From a virus, in the IMG/VR virus record IMGVR_UViG_3300032083_002615, positions 1 to 64,000 of that record: 64,000 bases of DNA. The stretch is one strand, 5' to 3'. Positions 58,109 through 64,000 of the stretch are shown in pieces. Both the position numbers and the translations under genes were made by a program. The number at the start of each line of letters is the position of its first letter. Within the stretch, counting starts at the first letter, position 1. The notes under the pieces were generated by a model. That model had not been told where the DNA came from. It did no database searches and saw only the letters and a program-made list of their open reading frames with translations.

Positions 58109-61078
58109 TTGAACAAACTTGTAGAAGAAATAATTAAACCAATTTTAGAAGCCAATGGTATAAAAAAAGTCATTGGTATTTATGGTGGTAGATTTCAACC
58201 ATTCGGGCCTCATCATTTAAAAACATATAAATGGTTACAATCCAAAGTTGATGAAGCATACATCACAACATCCAATATAAAGAAACCCCCAAGACACCCA
58301 ATGAACTTCAAAGAAAAAGTTAGACATATGTCAAAGATGGGTGTTCCTGCAAATCGTATCATTGAAGAAAAATCACCTTATGTTGCAAAAAATTTAGAGA
58401 AAAAATATGATAAAAATACTACAGCATTTGTTTATGTATTTGGAGCAAAAGATGCTGGTAGATTAGGTGGTGGTGGAAAATACTTTCAAGATTATTTAAA
58501 AAACAAAAAGAATTTAAAGGGGTATGGTGAGAATGGATATTATTTAGTTGCACCACATGTTTCCATATCAGTTGGTGGTAAGGAAGTTAGTGGAACAACA
58601 ATGAGAGAATTACTTGGTTCAGACAAATATGATGATAAACAAAGAGTGAAGTTGTTTAAAAAGATGTTTGGTTATTATGACAAGGGTGTTTTCAATATGA
58701 TGACTAACAAATTTAGTAAAATGTTTGAGGATACTATTCATACGACTTGGGATAATACAAAACCAAAACCAAAAAATCCAAAACACTTTGATAAAAAAGA
58801 CAAAGATTTATTATTTGATTTAGACTTACCAATTAAAGTTGGTGATACGATTATGATGGGTAGATTTAAAAACAAAAAAGTAGTAATAAAAACCATTGAC
58901 TTCAATGATAAAGGTGATTTGATGATTAACGGAAGACCAGCTTTAAAATTTAGAATTATTAAATCAAAAGAAATAGATGAGTTTTTAATCCATAATGATG
59001 TTAAAAAAATATTAGAGGTTTCAAATACTGGAACTGATGGTGTTCAAGGGGTGGATTCAGGTCCAAGTTTAATGTTTAAAAACTCAAATGATTATAAAGG
59101 TAGAGGTAATCAAGAAGCAGAAAAACTTGGTTGGACTGTAATTAATTATATTTTACAAGGTGATATAGATAACTTACCACCAGATGAAAGTGAAATGTTA
59201 GATGGATGGCCATTAGGTCCTCACAATTCTGTTACATACTTACCAGCCGGTATAGGAACAGGAGTTACACCAAATAACCAAGAAAATCTAACTGGTAAAA
59301 AAGGATATAATAAATGGTTAAGGGCTATGAGGACAAAAGCTGAAGAAGTTGGTATGCAATTAATGAAGTTTACCAAACAAGAAAGAGATATTAAAAAACA
59401 AATCGCTAAAGATACTGTGGATACAATTAAACAACAAAAAGAAGAAGAGAAAGAAAAAAAAGTAGATATTAAAGTTGAAGAAAATGTATTTACAAAAGAT
59501 TGGTGGGATGATGTTTTAGTTGAAGTATCTGCAAAAACAAAAAAATTCAAACAAAAGTTAATGAGAAGAGGTATCAAGATAAGATACGATAAAGCAAAAG
59601 CTCAACAAGACTTACAACAAAAATATGGTGGACAAGGTGAAGTTGTTGGAAAGAAATTTGGTTTGAGAAAAGCTTATTATGCAGTTCCTAAAAAAGGATT
59701 TAAGAAAGATACAAAACCAACACTTAAAATTACAAAAAAAGAAATAGATAAATTACAAAAAGATAAAGTGTTGGATAAAGGTAATTTAAAAGTAGTATTT
59801 TCTGAATCTTGGTGGAAAGAAAAATTATTACTCAAAGAAGGTGGAGCATACGGACATATGGCTCATCCATTTGACGACAAAGAATTAACATTCGGTGACT
59901 TGAAAAAAATTATTGAATTAGGATTAGGTGGACAATTGAATCGTGAAGATAATGTTACAGAGAAACTTGATGGACAGAACATTATGGTTAGTTTCAAAGA
60001 TGGAAAACTTATTGCAGCTAGAAACAAAGGACATATTAAAAATGGTGGTAAAACAGCATTGGATAAAAAAGGGATAGCGAGTAAGTTCAAAGGTAGAGGT
60101 GCTATAAGAAATGCTTTCGTTTATGCGATGAATGATTTAGAAAAAGCCATCAAGTCTTTATCAGATAAACAAAGAGATAAGATATTCAACAATGGATATA
60201 ATTTTATGAATTTAGAAGTTATGTATCCATCATCTGCAAATGTAATTGATTATGACATTACACAATTGATATTTCACGGAGCACTGAAATATGATGATAA
60301 GGGAAATGTTAAAGGCGAGGTATCAGGTAGTGGTAGAATACTTGCAGGTATGATTCAACAAAGAAATCAAAACATACAAAAGAAATATTCAATTGGAAAA
60401 CCTGTGTTTTTAGATGTTCCAAAACATCAAGACTTTGGTAAAATGAAAGATAAGTTTTTAGGAAGATTAAGTAAATTAAAAGCTGAATATGGTTTAAAAG
60501 ATAATGATACATTAGGATTGTATCACCAAATGTGGTGGGAACATAAAATATATCAAACATTTGGAAGTAGAAATTTAAGTGGGAAACTCACTCAAGGATT
60601 AGTTAAAAGATGGGCTTTCTTTGATAAATCATATTCAATATCTGATATAAAAAAAGATATGGAAAGATTCAGGTCAGCGAATCCAAAAAGAGAAGATGTT
60701 TTACAAGCAATATTAGATTTTGATAAAACGAATCATAAACAACAAGTGAAAAAAAATATGAAACCATTTGAAGAATTGTTCTTTGAAGTAGGAGCTGAGA
60801 TATTGAAAAATGTAAAAGGATTCATATCAGCTAATCCAAAGAAATCAGTTCAAGGTATTGTAAAAAGATTAGATAAAGCTATATCAGTTGTAAAAAGTGG
60901 TGGTGATGTAAAAAAATTAAAAGTATTGAAACAACAATTAGATAAATTAAATGCGATTGGTGGGACAAAAGCCATTGTTCCAAGTGAAGGTTTGGTGTTT
61001 AAATATAAAGGAAAGACTTATAAATTCACAGGTGCATTTGCACCAATAAACCAAATCACAGGTTTAATTTATTTTTAG
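58109..61078 (+). CDS. NMN-adenylyltransferase-like and RNA/DNA-ligase-like fusion with cleavage-type linkers
   Basis: TTG start with AGAGG at 58098-58102. The leader MNKLVEEIIKPILE ends in I-L-E (12-14). Residues about 18-185 form a nucleotidyltransferase of the NMNAT/cytidylyltransferase type: IYGGRFQPFGPHH (24-36), the HxGH-like site, and SGTTMRELL (about 165-173), the ISxTxxR-type motif. Residues about 578-989 form a ligase-type nucleotidyltransferase: motif I EKLDGQN (Lys619), NFMNLEVMYP (motif III-like) and GLVFKYKGKTYKFTG (motif V). Linkers at 465-475 (WWDDVLVE) and 570-577 (WWKEKLLLKE) repeat a WW...L-x-E pattern. NMNAT makes NAD+; the ligase seals nucleic acid. The fused layout is unlike standard T4 genes. 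Confidence 0.72.
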   Translation: MNKLVEEIIKPILEANGIKKVIGIYGGRFQPFGPHHLKTYKWLQSKVDEAYITTSNIKKPPRHPMNFKEKVRHMSKMGVPANRIIEEKSPYVAKNLEKKYDKNTTAFVYVFGAKDAGRLGGGGKYFQDYLKNKKNLKGYGENGYYLVAPHVSISVGGKEVSGTTMRELLGSDKYDDKQRVKLFKKMFGYYDKGVFNMMTNKFSKMFEDTIHTTWDNTKPKPKNPKHFDKKDKDLLFDLDLPIKVGDTIMMGRFKNKKVVIKTIDFNDKGDLMINGRPALKFRIIKSKEIDEFLIHNDVKKILEVSNTGTDGVQGVDSGPSLMFKNSNDYKGRGNQEAEKLGWTVINYILQGDIDNLPPDESEMLDGWPLGPHNSVTYLPAGIGTGVTPNNQENLTGKKGYNKWLRAMRTKAEEVGMQLMKFTKQERDIKKQIAKDTVDTIKQQKEEEKEKKVDIKVEENVFTKDWWDDVLVEVSAKTKKFKQKLMRRGIKIRYDKAKAQQDLQQKYGGQGEVVGKKFGLRKAYYAVPKKGFKKDTKPTLKITKKEIDKLQKDKVLDKGNLKVVFSESWWKEKLLLKEGGAYGHMAHPFDDKELTFGDLKKIIELGLGGQLNREDNVTEKLDGQNIMVSFKDGKLIAARNKGHIKNGGKTALDKKGIASKFKGRGAIRNAFVYAMNDLEKAIKSLSDKQRDKIFNNGYNFMNLEVMYPSSANVIDYDITQLIFHGALKYDDKGNVKGEVSGSGRILAGMIQQRNQNIQKKYSIGKPVFLDVPKHQDFGKMKDKFLGRLSKLKAEYGLKDNDTLGLYHQMWWEHKIYQTFGSRNLSGKLTQGLVKRWAFFDKSYSISDIKKDMERFRSANPKREDVLQAILDFDKTNHKQQVKKNMKPFEELFFEVGAEILKNVKGFISANPKKSVQGIVKRLDKAISVVKSGGDVKKLKVLKQQLDKLNAIGGTKAIVPSEGLVFKYKGKTYKFTGAFAPINQITGLIYF

Positions 61079-61092
61079 ATATTTATATATAC
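61079..61092 (+). promoter_or_regulatory. partial late-promoter motif
   Basis: ATATTTATATATAC matches the late motif except its 3' end (TACA instead of TGAA) and lies 17 bases before the next ATG. Confidence 0.45.
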
Positions 61093-61108
61093 AAGATTAA
61101 GAGGTATT

Positions 61109-61639
61109 ATGGCAAAAGAAAGTAAAAATTTACAAAAAGTCCAAGATATGTTGGATGGAACTTATGGTGGAAAAACACAAGTTGGATACTCAGAGGTTGA
61201 ACAGGTTAGAAAAGTTGGTGATAAATGGACAGATAGTGATGGGTATGAATGGGAACAGAAAGATGGGTATAAACTAAAAAGTGGTGGTAGTATGCCTGCA
61301 ATGGGTATGTTTAATCACCAATGTAAAGATTGTGGAAAAAATTGTAGTCCAAAAATGGCAAAGCCGTGGGATAGAGATTGTTGGAAAGCTGATGGTAGGT
61401 GTTATTATTGTCAATTAGATTATGAGGTAGATTTAAAAGTTAAACCAATAAGGTGGTTTGCTTATAGAAGATTAAAAGATTTACAAAATATGGAATCCAT
61501 TGAAAAAGATATGGAACAATGGGTAGAAGAATTTACAAAAATGAAAAAAGAAAATCCATTTGATGAAACAATTGCTAACGCTCTTGCAAATGGAGAGGTT
61601 GATATGCAATTGAACAAAGTAACTAATAAACTCGTATAG
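61109..61639 (+). CDS. zinc-site protein, 176 aa
   Basis: The N-terminal part (TYGGKTQVGY, DKWTDSDGYEWEQKDGYKLK) is a beta unit seen in marine phages. The centre has a likely zinc site formed by CKDC, C-S-P, DCWKADGRC and YYC (residues about 72-101). The C-terminal half is helical and charged. GAGG with suitable spacing precedes the ATG. It lies among small genes leading to the terminase and could be an assembly or nucleic-acid-handling factor. No named family. Confidence 0.6.
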   Translation: MAKESKNLQKVQDMLDGTYGGKTQVGYSEVEQVRKVGDKWTDSDGYEWEQKDGYKLKSGGSMPAMGMFNHQCKDCGKNCSPKMAKPWDRDCWKADGRCYYCQLDYEVDLKVKPIRWFAYRRLKDLQNMESIEKDMEQWVEEFTKMKKENPFDETIANALANGEVDMQLNKVTNKLV

Positions 61640-61649
61640 GAGAAATAAA

Positions 61650-61802
61650 ATGACAGAATGGCTATTAGCAAATTGGGAATGGGTAATGTTAGGATTTTAT
61701 ACATTAGAAAAAATCGTAAAATTATCACCAAGTAAAAAAGACGACATTATATTCGATGCAGTGATTAAACCTGTATGGGATAAATTACCCTTTGGTAAAT
61801 AA
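61650..61802 (+). CDS. small amphipathic protein, 50 aa
   Basis: TAGGAGA from the previous stop serves as ribosome site for ATG 61650. The product MTEWLLANWEWVMLGFYTLE... has an N-terminal hydrophobic/aromatic stretch (about 3-20) that may bind membrane, and a C-terminal tail SPSKKDDIIFDAVIKPVWDK. The stop lies two bases before the next gene. Tiny proteins with this tail are common in marine phages; function unknown. Confidence 0.58.
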   Translation: MTEWLLANWEWVMLGFYTLEKIVKLSPSKKDDIIFDAVIKPVWDKLPFGK

Positions 61803-61804
61803 AA

Positions 61805-62110
61805 ATGTTTAGTAAAATAAAAAAATATGTTATAGGATTTTTTGTTTTGTGTGGTGGAATCCTTTTTGCATTTCTATCTGGTAAAAGCGCAGGTAGAAAA
61901 GATGAGAAAGTTAAAGGATTGAAAAAACAGTCTAAAAAAGTTTCTGATATATTAAAGGATAAAGAGAAGTCACAGAAAGCAATTAAAAAGAGTTTAAAAA
62001 GTAAGAAAAAGGCTCTTGAAGACATCAAAAAGAAAAAATATAAAAAAAAGAAAGTCGCTAAAAAAGAAGCAGAGGACTTTTTAAAAAACTTTAGCAAGGA
62101 GAAAAAATAA
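61805..62110 (+). CDS. single-span protein with Lys-rich coiled coil
   Basis: An N-terminal membrane span (about 8-24, VIGFFVLCGGILFAFL) follows MFSKIKKY. The remaining 75 residues are an extremely lysine-rich helix (KGLKKQSKKVSDILKDKEK, KKSLKSKKKALEDIKKKKYK). Inner-membrane anchor plus periplasmic or cytoplasmic coiled coil fits an i-spanin-like lysis protein, but the high lysine content also fits membrane-DNA tethering. The stop overlaps the next start (TAATG). Confidence 0.55.
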   Translation: MFSKIKKYVIGFFVLCGGILFAFLSGKSAGRKDEKVKGLKKQSKKVSDILKDKEKSQKAIKKSLKSKKKALEDIKKKKYKKKKVAKKEAEDFLKNFSKEKK

Positions 62111-62568
62111 TGCCACACGAACCAGGACATAATGGAAATACAACTCAAGCTTCTTATAGAATAGTTGGTACTGATAGAACTTATAGTGGATTGGTGGTTA
62201 TGGTAGGTGGACATCCATATACAACAGATGGAGGGACATTACAAGGAAATTCACAACAACTTGAATTAGTAGGAAATAATAACACATCACAAACTCAAAC
62301 ACAAAATGATAATCCTGTCACAAGAACTTTTATTTCAAGAGTTCTTTATTATAGACAAGATGGGACAACTGTTCCAGTAGGAACTGAAATGCACGAACAC
62401 GCCAATGGAACAATTATGTTAGGGCACGACCCTGAAAATATGGGTGAGATTGTTACAAGAACTTCAACTCAAAGAACTCAAACTCAAAGAACTCAAACTC
62501 AAAGAACTAGAACATCGACTGGTAGAATGGGTGGAGGAAGAACAGGTGGAGGTAGAAGTGGTTACTAA
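62110..62568 (+). CDS. hypothetical protein with Thr/Gln/Arg repeats
   Basis: The N-terminal part (PHEPGHNG, SYRIVGTDRTYSGLVVMVGG) is a beta unit seen in related phages. The centre (RTFISRVLYYRQDGTTVPVG, EMHEHANGTIMLGH) is beta-rich. The C-terminus is a repeat region TQRTQTQRTQTQRT followed by Gly/Arg (GRMGGGRTGGGRSGY). A basic Gly/Arg tail suggests nucleic-acid or partner binding. It overlaps the next gene by 11 bases. Confidence 0.6.
   Translation: MPHEPGHNGNTTQASYRIVGTDRTYSGLVVMVGGHPYTTDGGTLQGNSQQLELVGNNNTSQTQTQNDNPVTRTFISRVLYYRQDGTTVPVGTEMHEHANGTIMLGHDPENMGEIVTRTSTQRTQTQRTQTQRTRTSTGRMGGGRTGGGRSGY
62466..62509 (+). repeat. 15-bp tandem repeat encoding TQRTQ
   Basis: AACTCAAAGAACTCA is repeated at 62466-62480 and 62481-62495 and partly to 62509. 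It encodes the Thr/Gln/Arg repeat. Confidence 0.85.
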
Positions 62569-62914
62569 ATTACTATTGATATTATTACTATCTTTTTCAT
62601 TCACACAAGACATTTGTGAAGGAACTTGTTTTTCAGAAGAGGAAGTACAGAATATGTATAATAACATAAAAGCTCTTGAATTTAAAAGAGAAACTTGTGA
62701 AAGTGCTTATTTGAATTTTGAAAGTCAATTGGAAGAATGTGATGAATATATAGATGAATGTGATGAACAAGCACAACTGTATAAAGAACAAATTAAAATT
62801 AAAGATGAAATGATAAAAACAATAAAACCAAAATGGTATGAAAACAAATACCTTTGGTTCTTTGGTGGAGTTATATTTACAAGTGGTTCAGTATTTTTAG
62901 CAGGACAATTGTAA
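62558..62914 (+). CDS. exported or membrane protein with coiled coil, 118 aa
   Basis: GTG 62558 has GGAGG at 62548-62552. Translation gives a signal-like hydrophobic N-terminus (TKLLLILLLSFSFTQ), a Cys-containing helical body (CFSEEEVQNMYNNIKALEF, CDEYIDECDEQAQLYKEQ) and a C-terminal span (KYLWFFGGVIFTSGSVFLAG). The frame is open further upstream but those residues only read through the repeat of the previous gene, so 62558 is chosen. Two-ended membrane attachment with a coiled coil resembles a spanin-like lysis protein; unproven. The stop overlaps the terminase start (TAATG). Confidence 0.55.
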   Translation: MVTKLLLILLLSFSFTQDICEGTCFSEEEVQNMYNNIKALEFKRETCESAYLNFESQLEECDEYIDECDEQAQLYKEQIKIKDEMIKTIKPKWYENKYLWFFGGVIFTSGSVFLAGQL

Positions 62915-64000
62915 TGAGTGATTTAAAACAAGCGATACAAAGGGAGTATTTGAAGTGTGCATCTGACCCTGTACATTTTATGAGAAAGTATTGCACTATT
63001 CAACATCCTACGAAAGGTAAGGTTAAGTTTGATTTATACCCATTTCAAGAAAGATGTTTGACAGAGTTTAAAGACAATCGTTATAATATAATTTTAAAAG
63101 CTAGACAATTAGGTATATCTACTTTATCAGCTGGATATGCATTGTGGTTGATGTTGTTTCACAATGATAAAAATATTCTTGTTATTGCAACTGGTAAAGA
63201 CACTGCAAAAAACCTTGTTACAAAAGTAAGAGTAATGTATGACGGTTTACCTCAATGGTTAAAAACTGGAACAGAAGAAATAAATAAATTATCATTAAGA
63301 TTTAAAAACGGTTCACAGATAAAAGCAATTGCATCTAATGAATCAGCAGGTCGTTCAGAAGCATTATCATTATTGATAATTGATGAGGCGGCGTTTATTG
63401 ACAAGATTGATACAATATGGACTGCGGCACAACAAACACTTGCGACTGGTGGTGGTTGTATTGCTTTATCAACACCTAATGGTGTGGGTAATTGGTTTCA
63501 TAAACAATGGATGGGTGCTGAAGAAGGCACGAATGAATTTCATACCATTAGATTACATTGGACAGACCATCCTGATAGAACAGAAGAGTGGAGAAAAGAA
63601 CAAGATAAGATTTTAGGACCTTCACAAGCAGCTCAAGAGTGTGATACAGACTTTCTATCAAGTGGACAATCAGTGGTTGACCCACAGATTCTACAATGGT
63701 ATAAAGATGAATTAACAGAAGCACCTGTTGAGGAGTTGGGAGTAGATAGAGGTTTATGGATATTTAGACAACCTGATTATACAAAAGAATACATAGTGGT
63801 TGCTGATGTGGCTCGTGGTGATGGAACGGATTTCTCAGCTTGTCAAGTGTTTGAAGTTGAAGATATGGAACAATGTGCAGAATATAAAGGACAATTAAGT
63901 ACAACGGATTATGGAAACTTCTTAATTGAAGTTGCAACGAAATATAATGATGCGTTATTAGTAGTTGAAAACAACAATATAGGTTGGGCTACAATACAAA
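62914..64000 (+). CDS. gp17: terminase large subunit gp17 (truncated by window end)
   Basis: Translation from ATG 62914 stays open to the last base (362 codons seen), so the 3' end lies outside the window. The ATPase domain begins after HFMRKYCTIQHP; the Walker A-like loop is KARQLGISTLSAG, and Walker B is LLIIDEAAFI. The coupling region includes CIALSTPNGVGNWFHKQW. The nuclease domain begins with VVADVARGDGTDFSA and LLVVENNNIGW. It packages DNA into the prohead and cuts concatemers, as T4 gp17. The start overlaps the upstream stop, so the small membrane genes and terminase form one operon. Confidence 0.9.
   Translation, partial: MSDLKQAIQREYLKCASDPVHFMRKYCTIQHPTKGKVKFDLYPFQERCLTEFKDNRYNIILKARQLGISTLSAGYALWLMLFHNDKNILVIATGKDTAKNLVTKVRVMYDGLPQWLKTGTEEINKLSLRFKNGSQIKAIASNESAGRSEALSLLIIDEAAFIDKIDTIWTAAQQTLATGGGCIALSTPNGVGNWFHKQWMGAEEGTNEFHTIRLHWTDHPDRTEEWRKEQDKILGPSQAAQECDTDFLSSGQSVVDPQILQWYKDELTEAPVEELGVDRGLWIFRQPDYTKEYIVVADVARGDGTDFSACQVFEVEDMEQCAEYKGQLSTTDYGNFLIEVATKYNDALLVVENNNIGWATIQ

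Noticed and set aside
62444-62557. Longer start for the gene ending at 62914
   Set aside because: The extra residues only read through the 15-bp repeat of the previous gene; GGAGG precedes GTG 62558.
1-64000. tRNA genes
   Set aside because: No cloverleaf with a terminal CCA-type stem was seen by eye; a covariance-model scan was not possible here.

Overview
The window is a contiguous piece of an AT-rich, T4-like contractile-tailed phage. It encodes T4-type signature proteins: a late sigma factor (gp55), baseplate wedge proteins gp25 and gp6, an SbcCD/gp46-gp47 pair and the large terminase gp17. It also carries genes typical of marine T4-like phages: PhoH, Hsp20, peptide deformylase, a 3D-domain protein, giant fibres with SASG and GIGTTSP repeats, and head-associated basic Cys modules. 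Every gene is on the + strand except one 54-codon gene at 37265-37429. Genes are tightly packed, many stop/start pairs overlap, and no stretch over 300 bases lacks a gene. No tRNA, CRISPR array or insertion sequence was seen. The host looks Gram-negative, because the phage carries predicted outer-membrane barrels, a lipoprotein and strong GGAG ribosome sites. Calcium-loop, Cys-rich and Notch-like repeat motifs in the envelope proteins resemble those of marine Bacteroidota/Marinimicrobia-type bacteria. That host guess is an inference.

Layout. (1) 1-8925: accessory and regulatory genes, namely Hsp20, small membrane proteins, deformylase, a porin-like protein behind a structured RNA leader, PhoH, a 3D-domain protein, a DruA-like (DUF4338) protein, an HD hydrolase and late sigma gp55. 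Several follow a strong sigma70-type promoter family (AAAGCTTGAC, 17-18 bp, TATATT). (2) 8982-32581: baseplate and tail structural genes, opening with a putative late promoter (ATATTTATATATGAA), including gp5-like, gp25, gp6 and very large wedge/decoration proteins with carbohydrate-binding folds. (3) 32589-37268: a RuvC-like resolvase, primase and a fused Mre11-Rad50-type protein. (4) 37265-37524: a minus-strand ribbon-helix-helix regulator with AT-rich operator-like repeats. (5) 37543-50679: tail fibres and adhesins. (6) 50750-55663: a kinase followed by six consecutive membrane, periplasmic or outer-membrane proteins in one tight operon. (7) 55660-61078: small basic proteins and a 989-residue NMN-adenylyltransferase/ligase fusion. 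(8) 61109-64000: small Zn and membrane proteins leading into the terminase large subunit, which is cut by the window end.

Three groups stand out. First, six gene products between 50750 and 61078 begin with a short helical leader ending in (I/L)-x-E, the cleavage rule of the T4 prohead protease. The 989-residue enzyme has two more such sites between its domains. Together they look like head-targeted, proteolytically matured cargo. Second, the 51562-55663 operon (MscS-like protein, barrel, MshEN-like sensor, CxxC-less thioredoxin, Notch-repeat lipoprotein, small barrel) looks like an envelope-remodelling cassette. Third, there are very small or hidden genes: a 20-residue, 8-cysteine metallothionein-like peptide, a minus-strand regulator and a gene interrupted by an in-frame TGA.
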